Positions 17,938 to 25,727 of a DNA stretch of 45,025 nucleotides are shown here, in pieces; within the stretch, counting starts at the first letter, position 1; each line of letters begins with the position of its first letter. The DNA lies in the NCBI GenBank assembly GCA_017523285.1, contig JAFWWU010000027.1, forward strand, positions 1 to 45,025. The letters are read 5' to 3'. Origin of the DNA: Ruminococcus sp. (GTDB lineage Bacteria; Bacillota; Clostridia; Oscillospirales; Ruminococcaceae). The notes below the pieces were generated by a model. That model saw only the letters and a list, made by a program, of their open reading frames with translations, was not told the origin of the DNA and did no database searches. Both the position numbers and the translations under genes were made by a program.

Positions 17938-18372
17938 TTATTCAATGACAACGGTAAATGGTCCGTCATTTAAGAGCCTTACCTTCATATCCGCACCGAA
18001 AATTCCCGACTGAACGACAGGAACACTTTTCTTGCAGTAATCAATGAAAAACTCATATAATGCCTTGGCAGTATCGGGTTTTGCCGCTTGAGTAAAGTTC
18101 GGACGGTTGCCCTTGCGGCAGTCAGCATACAGAGTGAATTGCGATACAATAAGCAGCTGACCGTTTACATCTTTAAGCGACAGATTGATTTTATCATTTT
18201 CATCTGAAAAAATGCGTAGATTTATAAGCTAATCGGCAAGACGTATGCAGTCGGCTTCTGTATTTCCGTCACCTACTCCGAGAAGAACAAGATATCCCTT
18301 GCCGATTTCACCGCAGATTTTTCCGTCAACCTCAACGCTTGCCTCTGAAACTCTCTGAATAACTAATTTCAT
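17938..18372 (-). pseudogene. dtd: D-aminoacyl-tRNA deacylase, interrupted by an in-frame amber codon
   Basis: The frame from ATG 18372 to TAA 17938 encodes a complete 144-codon DTD except that codon 48 is TAG (18229-18231). Everything around it matches the family: [18 protein letters not shown] at the start, YLVLLGVGD, then [10 protein letters not shown] directly after the stop, [17 protein letters not shown] (the catalytic SQFT strand) and NDGPFT near the end (Gly-Pro motif). Homologues commonly have Lys at or near this place, so AAG or AAA to TAG is the simplest change. The intact enzyme removes D-amino acids and glycine from mischarged tRNAs. TAG ends other genes normally here, so recoding is unlikely. 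Last gene of the nth operon. A sequencing error cannot be excluded. Confidence 0.9.
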
Positions 18373-18378
18373 AATAAA

Positions 18379-18771
18379 TCAGCCCATAACCTTAACGTAG
18401 AATTTTCTTGTGCGAGGACCATCGAATTCGCAGAAATATATTCCCTGCCATGTACCAAGCACAGGTTTTCCCTTTGAAATGATAATACTCTTTTCAGCAC
18501 CTACACAGCTTGATTTAAGATGTGCGGCTGAATTTCCCTCTGCGTGACGGAATTCAGGCATATCAGGGAAAGTTTTGTTCAATCCGAGAAGCATATCCTT
18601 TACAACATCAGGGTCTGCGTTTTCATTTATGGTTATACCTGCGGTTGTGTGAGGACAGTATACAAGGCATATACCCTCATTTACGCCGCTTTCCTTGATT
18701 GCGTGCTGAACTTCTGTTGTGATGTTAAGCATAGCCTCTGCGGGAGTATTAAGACTGAATTCAAAAAGCAT
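18379..18771 (-). CDS. yjbQ: YjbQ family protein (UPF0047)
   Basis: Small soluble protein of 130 residues that fits UPF0047/YjbQ from end to end: CPHTTAGITINENADPDV in the first half, FRHAEGNSAAHLKSS with conserved histidines, and LGTWQGIYFCEFDGPRTRK at the end. Some members have weak thiamine-phosphate synthase activity and the true role is uncertain. A GAGG site seven bases before the ATG supports the start. It lies between the antiporter gene and dtd, with only six bases to dtd. Confidence 0.93.
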   Translation of the reverse strand: MLFEFSLNTPAEAMLNITTEVQHAIKESGVNEGICLVYCPHTTAGITINENADPDVVKDMLLGLNKTFPDMPEFRHAEGNSAAHLKSSCVGAEKSIIISKGKPVLGTWQGIYFCEFDGPRTRKFYVKVMG

Positions 18772-18832
18772 AATAAAACCTCATAACTGTATAAAACAGC
18801 TCTGTCATTTTCGGCAGACAGTAAGCCGTATT

Positions 18833-19786
18833 TTATCTTATAATGATATATGCTGTATATGCAGCATATATAAGGAGAAATGAAACACCCTCAAGTCTTA
18901 CGATTTTTCTCTTTGTGAATGCGCATATAAATACATAAATTGTAACAGCAAGAAGAATGAACTGGTCGATAATGCTGTTCATATCTATCTTGAATGGACA
19001 GATAATAGCTGTAGTGCTTAGTATGAAAAGGATATTGAAAAGGTTAGAGCCGATTACATTACCAAGAGCCATATCTGTACTTCCTTTTTTAGCGGCTACA
19101 ACAGATGTAACAAGCTCAGGAAGTGAAGTGCCGATAGCGACAACAGTAAGACCGATAAGTGCGTCGCTTATTCCAAGCTGTTTTGCAATTTCTGTTGCGT
19201 TATCTACTGAAAGATTACCACCCCATACGATAACAACAGCACCGCCGATTGTATAAAGCAGACTTTTCCACATAGGAAGCACTTTTATCTGTTCGCCTGA
19301 TTCAGCAGAAGCATTGTTTTTTCTGTAAGCAAGGGCAGCTTTTACTGTAAGCACCATATATGTAAGAAAAAGTGCAAACATTATAAGACCTGCTATTCTT
19401 CCGAGTTTAAGGTCGAAAATAAGACACAGAACAGGAAGAAGTATTGAAGAAACTATAAGGAACGGAAAATCCCTCTTGAATATGGCTTTATCAACAGAAA
19501 GCGGAAGTATAACTGAAGCAACACCGAGAACGAGCAGAAGATTGAGTAAGTTTGAGCCTACTACGTTACCGATTGCGATACCGCTTGAGCCGTTGAATGC
19601 GGCTGTGATACTTACTGCGGCTTCAGGAGCACTTGTTCCCATAGCTACAATAGTAAGTCCGACAATGATATCAGGGATGTTGAAGCGTTTGGCAATAGAG
19701 CTGCTTCCCTCAACGAAGAAATCAGCGCCTTTTACGAGGATGAAAAAACCGAATGCAAGTAAAAAATAGGGTAAAACTGCGGACAT
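18833..19786 (-). CDS. Calcium/sodium antiporter (CaCA family, YrbG-like)
   Basis: Inner-membrane cation exchanger of about 317 residues with ten or so membrane segments and the two inverted alpha repeats of the family, both with the GTSxPE core: VAMGTSAPEAAVS in the first half and VAIGTSLPELVTS in the second. Homologues exchange Ca2+ for Na+ or K+. The frame is open further upstream, but AAGGAG sits ahead of the ATG at 19786 and the MSAVLPYFLLAFGF start matches the family, so the 29 extra codons are rejected. It is 16 bases downstream of nth and co-transcribed with it. Confidence 0.92.
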   Translation of the reverse strand: MSAVLPYFLLAFGFFILVKGADFFVEGSSSIAKRFNIPDIIVGLTIVAMGTSAPEAAVSITAAFNGSSGIAIGNVVGSNLLNLLLVLGVASVILPLSVDKAIFKRDFPFLIVSSILLPVLCLIFDLKLGRIAGLIMFALFLTYMVLTVKAALAYRKNNASAESGEQIKVLPMWKSLLYTIGGAVVIVWGGNLSVDNATEIAKQLGISDALIGLTVVAIGTSLPELVTSVVAAKKGSTDMALGNVIGSNLFNILFILSTTAIICPFKIDMNSIIDQFILLAVTIYVFICAFTKRKIVRLEGVSFLLIYAAYTAYIIIR

Positions 19787-19802
19787 TTTAAAATTCTCCT
19801 TA

Positions 19803-20426
19803 TTATTTGTATTTACAGAAATAGCTGAGAGGACATTTATCGCAAAGCGGATTTCTTGCCTTGCAGTATTCACGTCCGAACAGAACTATTCTATGACAGA
19901 AATCAGATGACCTTTCAGCAGGGATAAGCGGAATAAGGTCTTTTTCAACTTTGGCAGGCTCTTTGTTTGATGTAAGACCGAGTCTGCCTGTAATTCTTAT
20001 GAAATGCGTATCTGTAACGATAGCAGGCTTTTTCCATATATCGCCCATTATGAGATTTGCGGTTTTTCTTCCTATTCCCGAAAGAGTAAGAAGGTCGTCA
20101 ATATTATCAGGGAGCTGACCTCCGAAATTCTCAATAAGCTGACCTGCCATCTGCTTTATGCTTGCCGCTTTTGTCTTATAGAAGCCGCAAGGCTTTATAT
20201 CCTGTTCAAGCTGAGCGAGGTCGGCATCTGCAAAGGACTGCAAATCAGGATATTTTTTAAAAAGCGTTTCTGTTACGATATTAACTCTTGCGTCTGTGCA
20301 TTGAGCAGAAAGCCGTGTAGCAATAAGAAGCTCATAGGGTTTTGAGTAATTGAGCGAGCATATTGCTTCGGGATACAGTTTTTCGAGTTCATCGCAAGCG
20401 AGCAAAGCGATTTTCTTTTTATTCAT
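19803..20426 (-). CDS. nth: Endonuclease III
   Basis: Base-excision repair glycosylase/AP lyase acting on oxidised pyrimidines. The 207-residue protein has the helix-hairpin-helix LSGIGRKTANLI with the catalytic Lys, the catalytic Asp in VTDTHF, and the iron-sulphur ligands CKARNPLCDKCPLSYFC near the end (C-x6-C-x2-C-x5-C). The ATG at 20426 with GGAG five bases before it is preferred over a start 13 codons upstream. First gene of the minus-strand operon nth, antiporter, yjbQ, dtd. Confidence 0.95.
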   Translation of the reverse strand: MNKKKIALLACDELEKLYPEAICSLNYSKPYELLIATRLSAQCTDARVNIVTETLFKKYPDLQSFADADLAQLEQDIKPCGFYKTKAASIKQMAGQLIENFGGQLPDNIDDLLTLSGIGRKTANLIMGDIWKKPAIVTDTHFIRITGRLGLTSNKEPAKVEKDLIPLIPAERSSDFCHRIVLFGREYCKARNPLCDKCPLSYFCKYK

Positions 20427-20471
20427 ATATTCTCCGTATAAAATTATTGATGTGCTGTTACACACATCAAC

Positions 20472-20500
20472 ATTATATCACATATAAAGATAAAATACAA
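20472..20500 (-). promoter_or_regulatory. Promoter of the nth operon
   Basis: On the minus strand TTGTAT (20495-20500), a 17-base spacer and TATAAT (20472-20477). A small hairpin with TGATGTG/CACATCA arms follows in the leader (about 20447-20468). Confidence 0.6.
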
Positions 20501-20520
20501 GAAAAATATTCTATAAAACA

Positions 20521-20546
20521 AAAACGTCGGCAAAAACCGACGTTTT
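20521..20546 (-). terminator. Terminator of the sodium-pump operon
   Basis: Perfect 10-bp stem AAAACGTCGG/CCGACGTTTT with a 6-base loop. On the minus strand it is followed by TTTTGTTTTATAG, 17 bases beyond the beta-subunit stop. Confidence 0.88.
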
Positions 20547-20562
20547 TAATATTCTTACTGAA

Positions 20563-21819
20563 TTAACCGATAACGCTGAGAAGTACACCTGCCGCAACAG
20601 CAGAACCGATAACACCTGCAACGTTAGGACCCATAGCATGCATAAGCAGGAAGTTTGTAGGGTCAGTCTGAGCACCAACCTTCTGTGATACACGGGCAGC
20701 CATTGGAACAGCTGAAACACCTGCTGAACCGATAAGCGGATTGATTTTGCCGCCTGAAAGCTTGCACATAAGCTTACCGAGAAGAAGTCCGCAAGCTGTA
20801 CCGAGTGCAAATGCAACAACGCCGAGAGCGATAACCTTAGCAAATTCAAGGTTAAGAATCTTATCAGCCTTAGTTGTGGCACCAACTGAAACACCGAGGA
20901 ATATTGTGATGATATTCATAAGAGCGTTCTGTGCTGTGTCTACAAGACGTGAGCAAACTCCGCTTTCCTTGAGGATGTTACCGAGCATAAGCATACCAAC
21001 GAGTGGAGCAGCTGATGGAACGATAAGAGCAACGATTAATGTAACAGCAACAGGGAAAATGAGCTTTTCTGTCTTTGAAACGCTTCTGAGTGTAGCCATC
21101 TTGATAGCACGTTCTTTTTTAGTAGTGAGTGCCTTCATGATAGGTGGCTGGATAACAGGAACGAGCGCCATATAAGTATAAGCTGCAAGAGCGATTGTAC
21201 CTGTGCTTATCTTGAAATCTCCGCCTGAGAGGAGCTTTGTTGAAACGTAAATAGCAGTTGGGCCGTCAGCACCGCCGATGATAGCGATTGAACCAGCCTC
21301 AGCAGCAGTAAATCCGAGAACTGCCGCACCGATAAATGTAAAGAAGATACCGCCCTGAGCTGCCGCACCGAGGAGGAAGCTTCTTGGATTAGCAATAAGC
21401 GGAGCGAAGTCTGTCATAGTACCGATTCCGAGGAAGATGATCGGCGGATAGATACCAAGCTTAACGCCGAGGTAAAGAATATCGAGAAGTCCGCCCTCTT
21501 TAAGAACTCTGCCGTAATCTATATAGTGGTCTATGACGCTTCCGTCAGCGGCATATTCATAGACGTAATCGAAGAGTTCAGGATGATACATTGCATCTTC
21601 AATATTAATAATAGGAAGGTTTGTGAGGAACATACCGAAAGCGATAGGGAGCAGAAGAAGTGGTTCGAACTGCTTTGCAATAGCCAGGTACATAAATACG
21701 AAAGAAATAAGAAGCATTACAATTGATTTCCAGCCATCGCCCTGGAAAAGAGCATAGAAACCACTTGTCTGCCAGATTTCTTTCAGAGTGTCAAGAAAAA
21801 GATTAATAAATTCACTCAT
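20563..21819 (-). CDS. Sodium ion-translocating decarboxylase, beta subunit
   Basis: Membrane subunit that couples decarboxylation of a carboxybiotin intermediate to Na+ export (OadB/GcdB/MmdB family). The 418-residue polytopic protein has the conserved region GGADGPTAIYVSTKLL with the Na+-binding Asp, a GMLMLGNILKESGV-type segment, and the C-terminal helix MGPNVAGVIGSAVAAGVL with the conserved Asn, Gly and Ser. Which substrate (oxaloacetate, malonyl-, methylmalonyl- or glutaconyl-CoA) is used depends on an alpha subunit not found in this window, so no symbol is given. It follows the gamma-type gene by 24 bases. A nearby PEP carboxykinase makes oxaloacetate attractive (inference). Confidence 0.93.
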   Translation of the reverse strand: MSEFINLFLDTLKEIWQTSGFYALFQGDGWKSIVMLLISFVFMYLAIAKQFEPLLLLPIAFGMFLTNLPIINIEDAMYHPELFDYVYEYAADGSVIDHYIDYGRVLKEGGLLDILYLGVKLGIYPPIIFLGIGTMTDFAPLIANPRSFLLGAAAQGGIFFTFIGAAVLGFTAAEAGSIAIIGGADGPTAIYVSTKLLSGGDFKISTGTIALAAYTYMALVPVIQPPIMKALTTKKERAIKMATLRSVSKTEKLIFPVAVTLIVALIVPSAAPLVGMLMLGNILKESGVCSRLVDTAQNALMNIITIFLGVSVGATTKADKILNLEFAKVIALGVVAFALGTACGLLLGKLMCKLSGGKINPLIGSAGVSAVPMAARVSQKVGAQTDPTNFLLMHAMGPNVAGVIGSAVAAGVLLSVIG

Positions 21820-21843
21820 AAAATAAAAATCCTTTCACGAAAA

Positions 21844-22263
21844 TTAAAATGGGTTAGTGTTCTGGCGAATACCCTCTGCAGCCCAGATTGGTCTGCCGCC
21901 TGCGGTTGTGGTTCTGCGCTTAACGGATTTGATTTTGTAGGTTTTACCGTCAGCGGCGCTCATCTGAGCAATAACAGCTGAAATTACCGCAACAACCTCA
22001 TCTTCTTCACAAGCAAAACTCATTGGTGTTGATTTTGTTTCTGTGGCAGGTTTTGAAACTGCAGGTGCAGAAACACCGCCGCCATTTGATGCTGAATTGT
22101 TTTTCTTTGATTTGTCAAAGATTTTTCCGAAACAACCAACGAAAATGATAAGGATTAAAAGAACAAGGAATACAACAGCTATACCTGTAAAGGTAACAGC
22201 AACTCGTTCAACACCCGATACTTTTTCGGTTGCGGAAATCTTAGCCATAAGGTCGAAATACAT
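21844..22263 (-). CDS. OadG-type gamma subunit of the sodium-pumping decarboxylase
   Basis: Small assembly subunit of 139 residues: one N-terminal membrane helix (about 22-45), a flexible Ser/Ala/Pro-rich linker, and a C-terminal part EEDEVVAVISAVIAQMSAADGK followed by a basic RRTTTAGGRPIW end, typical of OadG-like proteins. The frame is open ten codons upstream, but AGGAG eight bases before the ATG at 22263 fixes the start. It precedes the beta subunit in one operon from a good promoter. No biotin carrier or alpha subunit lies next to it, which is usual only when these are encoded elsewhere. Confidence 0.82.
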   Translation of the reverse strand: MYFDLMAKISATEKVSGVERVAVTFTGIAVVFLVLLILIIFVGCFGKIFDKSKKNNSASNGGGVSAPAVSKPATETKSTPMSFACEEDEVVAVISAVIAQMSAADGKTYKIKSVKRRTTTAGGRPIWAAEGIRQNTNPF

Positions 22264-22301
22264 ATTCCACACTCCTATCGTAAAATTTAACATACAAATT
22301 A

Positions 22302-22330
22302 ATTATACTACAAATGGAAAAAGATTTCAA
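22302..22330 (-). promoter_or_regulatory. Promoter of the sodium-pump operon
   Basis: On the minus strand TTGAAA (22325-22330), a 17-base spacer and TATAAT (22302-22307), 39 bases before the gamma-subunit start. Confidence 0.7.
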
Positions 22331-22441
22331 GAAGAATTTTCAAAAAAAGAGAAAATAACAATTATTTTATATATTTGACAATCTTCGCAACAAATGCAAG
22401 GTGATAGTTTTATGAAAAATTCATTTCTGCTTACACGATTG

Positions 22442-22469
22442 TTGACTTTTTTACAGGATTTGATATAAT
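22442..22469 (+). promoter_or_regulatory. Promoter of the mscS gene
   Basis: TTGACT (22442-22447), a 16-base spacer and TATAAT (22464-22469), 45 bases before the start codon. Confidence 0.65.
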
Positions 22470-22513
22470 ATTTATTGTATATTCAAGTTTAAAACGAAAG
22501 AGAGTCTATATTT

Positions 22514-23356
22514 ATGTTTATTACAAAGGAAGTAAATGCCGATGTTGAAAAAGCGTCAACATTTTTTGATAATTTGCTCGACAGGATAAAAAGTGCTTTG
22601 CCTACACTGATTTTTGCAGTTATTGTCTTTATAATAGGTATAGTTGCAGTTAAGATTATAACTAAAATTATCAGTAGATTTATGAAGAAATCAACTGTTG
22701 ATAATGCCGCTGTTGCTTTTTTAGTGTCATTTATCAGAGTTGTTCTTTATACAATAGTAATAGTAAGTGCATTAACTTTAGTCGGAGTTCCGATGTCGTC
22801 GATAATTGCACTTATCGGTGCGGCAGGTCTTGCAGTCAGCCTTGCACTCCAGAATTATCTTTCAAATCTTGCTGGCGGATTTATAATCTTATTTTCTAAG
22901 CCTTTCAAATCGGGAGATATGATTGAAATTGACTCTACAACAGGACAAATAAAGTCAATCAATATTCTTTACACAAAAATGCTTACATCCGATAACAAGA
23001 CAGTTCTTATTCCTAATGGTAAAGTTGCTGATGCTAAGATTATAAATTACTCTGAAATGCCTACACGCCGTCTTGATATGACATTTGATATAAGCTATTC
23101 AAATGATTTTGAAAAGGCAAAAGAGATTATACAGGGGATAACTGACAGAAATAAGCTTGTTCATAAAGACCCTGAGCCGCTTATCAGACTTGGTGCACAT
23201 AAAGAGAGCGCACTTGAAATTGTTGTAAAGCTTTGGGTAGCAAATGATAAGTATTACGAATTGTTTTACGATATGTCAGAGGCTGTAAAGCGTGAATTTG
23301 ATAAGCATGGAATTGAAATTCCGTATAATCAGCTTGACGTACATATTCAGAAATAA
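22514..23356 (+). CDS. MscS family small-conductance mechanosensitive channel
   Basis: Membrane channel that opens under hypo-osmotic stress. The 280-residue protein has three membrane helices; the pore helix IGAAGLAVSLALQNYLSNLAGGFII shows the Gly/Ala packing of MscS TM3, followed by the SKPFKSGDMIEI beta domain and a C-terminal alpha/beta vestibule. Length and layout are those of the standard MscS (about 286 residues). It starts a plus-strand pair with the metallophosphoesterase, 14 bases downstream. Confidence 0.93.
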   Translation: MFITKEVNADVEKASTFFDNLLDRIKSALPTLIFAVIVFIIGIVAVKIITKIISRFMKKSTVDNAAVAFLVSFIRVVLYTIVIVSALTLVGVPMSSIIALIGAAGLAVSLALQNYLSNLAGGFIILFSKPFKSGDMIEIDSTTGQIKSINILYTKMLTSDNKTVLIPNGKVADAKIINYSEMPTRRLDMTFDISYSNDFEKAKEIIQGITDRNKLVHKDPEPLIRLGAHKESALEIVVKLWVANDKYYELFYDMSEAVKREFDKHGIEIPYNQLDVHIQK

Positions 23357-23370
23357 AGAATGGAGATATA

Positions 23371-24261
23371 ATGGGAGATAAATCAAAAGAAAATGCGGCA
23401 GAGCAGCCGCAGGAAGAAGCTCCGAAGAAAAAAGGCGGCTTTTTCAAACGTTTTATATGGTTTATACTTATTCTGCTTATAATATGGTGGTTCAATAATT
23501 TCACGATGAAAACGACTGTCGGAGAAATTACATCAGATAAGATAGTTAATCCGATTAAAATAGCTGTATTAAGCGACTATCATGCCGATAAATTCTCAAT
23601 AAGCGCAGATACTGTTGTCAGCCGCATTGAAAAGGAAGAACCCGATATCGTATTTATTCTCGGTGATATGTACACGAGAAAAAGCAGTGAGGATAAAATT
23701 GAAATTGCGGTTGAGCTTATGGCTGATATCGCAGAGCTTGGAATGCCTGTTTATTTTGTTCCCGGTGAACACGATAAGGACAGTTTTTACTTTGATATGC
23801 TTACCGAAAAAGGCATAAAGGTTATGAAATATAAAACCGAAAACATACAGATAAATGAAAACAAGCTTCAGATTATGGGTATTACCAACGCATATTATTC
23901 GCCTACATTTGACCTTTCTACTCAGTTTGAAAATGATAACGAGCGTTATAATATAGTGCTTGCTCATATACCGAACTATGAGAAATTTGCCGATTTCGGA
24001 GCTGATTTGACGCTGTGCGGAGATACTCACGGCGGAATGATGCAGCTTCCTTTCGGAAAAGGTCCTGTGTATCACAACGGAAACTGGTTTCCAGAGCTTT
24101 CAGAGGAAATAACGGAAGAAGTTTACGACAAGGGCTTTTTCAGATATAAGGGCGGCTGGATGTTCATAACTTCAGGGCTTGGAAATAATCCCGTACCTGC
24201 AAGACTGAATAACCGACCTGAAATAGCAATAATCGAAATCAAGCCTGCAAAGGCAAAGTGA
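23371..24261 (+). CDS. Membrane-anchored metallophosphoesterase with altered metal motifs
   Basis: Calcineurin-like phosphoesterase of 296 residues: a charged N-terminus, one membrane anchor (about 27-44), then the catalytic domain on the outer face (inferred from the positive-inside rule), similar to the YkuE type. Motifs visible are SDYH (D69, H71), GDM (D99), PGEHD (E133, H134), LAHIP (H199) and CGDTHGG (D218, H220). Family consensus is GNHD and GHTHGG, so one metal-bridging Asn is replaced by Glu and one His ligand by Asp. It may use other metals or have changed activity. It is co-transcribed with mscS. Substrate unknown; YkuE-like proteins are exported phosphodiesterases. Confidence 0.85.
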   Translation: MGDKSKENAAEQPQEEAPKKKGGFFKRFIWFILILLIIWWFNNFTMKTTVGEITSDKIVNPIKIAVLSDYHADKFSISADTVVSRIEKEEPDIVFILGDMYTRKSSEDKIEIAVELMADIAELGMPVYFVPGEHDKDSFYFDMLTEKGIKVMKYKTENIQINENKLQIMGITNAYYSPTFDLSTQFENDNERYNIVLAHIPNYEKFADFGADLTLCGDTHGGMMQLPFGKGPVYHNGNWFPELSEEITEEVYDKGFFRYKGGWMFITSGLGNNPVPARLNNRPEIAIIEIKPAKAK

Positions 24262-24287
24262 TTTTTCGACAAAATTCGATTTACCTA

Positions 24288-24315
24288 TTGACTTTTTTTG
24301 CAAAAGTAGTAAAAT
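24288..24315 (+). promoter_or_regulatory. Promoter of pduL
   Basis: TTGACT (24288-24293), a 16-base spacer and TAAAAT (24310-24315), followed by a GGAGG site before the ATG. Confidence 0.55.
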
Positions 24316-24350
24316 GATATATGGAAATAAAATTTTTGGAGGAAATAAAA

Positions 24351-24929
24351 ATGGCAAAAACTTTTATCGTTGAAACTTCAGCAAGACATATTCACGTTAC
24401 ACAGGAGCATCTTGAAATCCTTTTCGGTGCAGGTGCAAAGCTTACACATAAAAAAGACCTTTCACAGCCTGGTCAGTATGCTTGCGAAGAAAGAGTTACT
24501 ATCGTAGGCCCTAAAAAAGAGCTCGCAGGTGTTTCAATTCTCGGTCCTGTAAGACCTGCAACACAGGTTGAGCTTTCAGCTACAGACGCACGTTCAATCG
24601 GTATCGTTGCTCCTATCAGAGAATCAGGCGATATTGCAGGCTCAGGTGCTTGTAAGATTGTTGGTCCATGCGGCGAAATCGAAATCGCAGAGGGTGTAAT
24701 CGTTGCTAAGCGTCACATTCACCTTACTCCTGCTGATGCTGAAGAGCTTGGCGTTAAGGATAAGGAAGTAGTATGGGTAAAGCTTGACACAGATGGAAGA
24801 AGCACTATTTTCGGTGATGTAGTATGTCGTGTACACGAAAACTTCGCAAGAGCTATGCACATTGATACTGATGAATCAAATGCAGTTTCAGCTCCTCGTG
24901 AACTCTACGGCGAGATTATCAAGCTTTAA
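24351..24929 (+). CDS. pduL: Phosphate propanoyltransferase PduL
   Basis: Converts acyl-CoA and phosphate to acyl-phosphate and CoA, the PduL type of phosphotransacylase, unrelated to Pta. The 192-residue product carries both zinc-binding motifs: SARHIHVTQ near the N-terminus and KRHIHLTPADAEELGV in the middle, in the two repeated barrel-like halves. GGAGG eight bases before the ATG at 24351 fixes the start; the ten upstream codons are rejected. No microcompartment encapsulation peptide precedes the first domain and no shell genes are near, so this is likely a cytosolic enzyme for acetate or propionate formation. Confidence 0.93.
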   Translation: MAKTFIVETSARHIHVTQEHLEILFGAGAKLTHKKDLSQPGQYACEERVTIVGPKKELAGVSILGPVRPATQVELSATDARSIGIVAPIRESGDIAGSGACKIVGPCGEIEIAEGVIVAKRHIHLTPADAEELGVKDKEVVWVKLDTDGRSTIFGDVVCRVHENFARAMHIDTDESNAVSAPRELYGEIIKL

Positions 24930-24943
24930 TTTGTACATAATAT

Positions 24944-24970
24944 AAATGGGCACTTTGTGTGCCCATTTTT
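24944..24970 (+). terminator. Terminator after pduL
   Basis: 10-bp stem AAATGGGCAC/GTGCCCATTT with a 5-base loop, followed by T residues. The next gene's ribosome binding site starts four bases later. Confidence 0.88.
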
Positions 24971-24986
24971 TATAAGGAGTTATTCA

Positions 24987-25712
24987 ATGAAATGGCTTAA
25001 GATTCCTGCTCTTATTTCGCTTAATATAAATGCAATATCAATGTTGATAAGTTTTTCTCCTCTTGTGGGAATACTTTTTTCAGAGATTTATGATATTGAA
25101 ATTGTATTTTCTATTGTTTTTTTTACGTTAATAATCTGGATATTGTTTTCAATTATTATATTTGTTATTTATTATTATCCTAAAAAATGGGAAAAAGAAC
25201 TCATAGAAAAGGCGGATGCTCCTTTATGGAAAGAACTTAGCGACGAAGAAAAGAAAAAAATATCTGAGAAAAAACCTATGAGCATCAAAGTATTGGCAAT
25301 ATGGATTGCGGTAATTATAATTTTTATGTTTATAGGATATAATTTGTGCAATGATGAAACGATTTCCATGATTATAGTATTTTTTTCTGCATTATGCTGT
25401 GTTGCTGCTATGTATAAGTATATTGATTCAAATATATGGGCGGATATTGATGATACTGCTGTATATCAGGAGTTGACGGTACATCATTGTATCATTAAGA
25501 AACATCTGCCTACTCGTAAGCGTTTGTATTATTATACAAAAAGTTATTCTGAGCTTTATCAGAAAGATTTGAAGAATATTATTGTTAATCGTTATTTAGT
25601 GTGTTATCATTCAAGTGGAAAATATATTTTTTGCAGTATAGAGGATATTCATAATCCTGAAACGGTTATGATTGTTAAATATAAAGGCAAATTAAGAATT
25701 ATAGTCAGATAG
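24987..25712 (+). CDS. Membrane protein of unknown function
   Basis: I do not recognise this gene. The 241-residue product has about four membrane segments (roughly 4-30, 33-60, 102-122, 126-145), a charged cytoplasmic loop between the pairs (PLWKELSDEEKKKISEKKP), and a hydrophilic C-terminal half of about 95 residues rich in Tyr, Lys and His that may be a small beta domain. AAGGAG seven bases before the ATG at 24987 fixes the start. It ends with a TAG stop. Local base use is more AT-rich than neighbouring genes. It lies between pduL and pncB, 15 bases ahead of pncB, and may be co-transcribed with it. Confidence 0.65.
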   Translation: MKWLKIPALISLNINAISMLISFSPLVGILFSEIYDIEIVFSIVFFTLIIWILFSIIIFVIYYYPKKWEKELIEKADAPLWKELSDEEKKKISEKKPMSIKVLAIWIAVIIIFMFIGYNLCNDETISMIIVFFSALCCVAAMYKYIDSNIWADIDDTAVYQELTVHHCIIKKHLPTRKRLYYYTKSYSELYQKDLKNIIVNRYLVCYHSSGKYIFCSIEDIHNPETVMIVKYKGKLRIIVR

Positions 25713-25727
25713 CAAGGAGGATTTTAA

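Noticed and set aside
23596-24075. Open frame of 159 codons on the minus strand
   Set aside because: It lies entirely inside the metallophosphoesterase gene on the other strand, has no ribosome binding site, and its translation has no recognisable domain.
24351-24929. Microcompartment locus implied by PduL
   Set aside because: No shell-protein, aldehyde dehydrogenase or diol dehydratase genes are adjacent, and the protein lacks an N-terminal encapsulation peptide.
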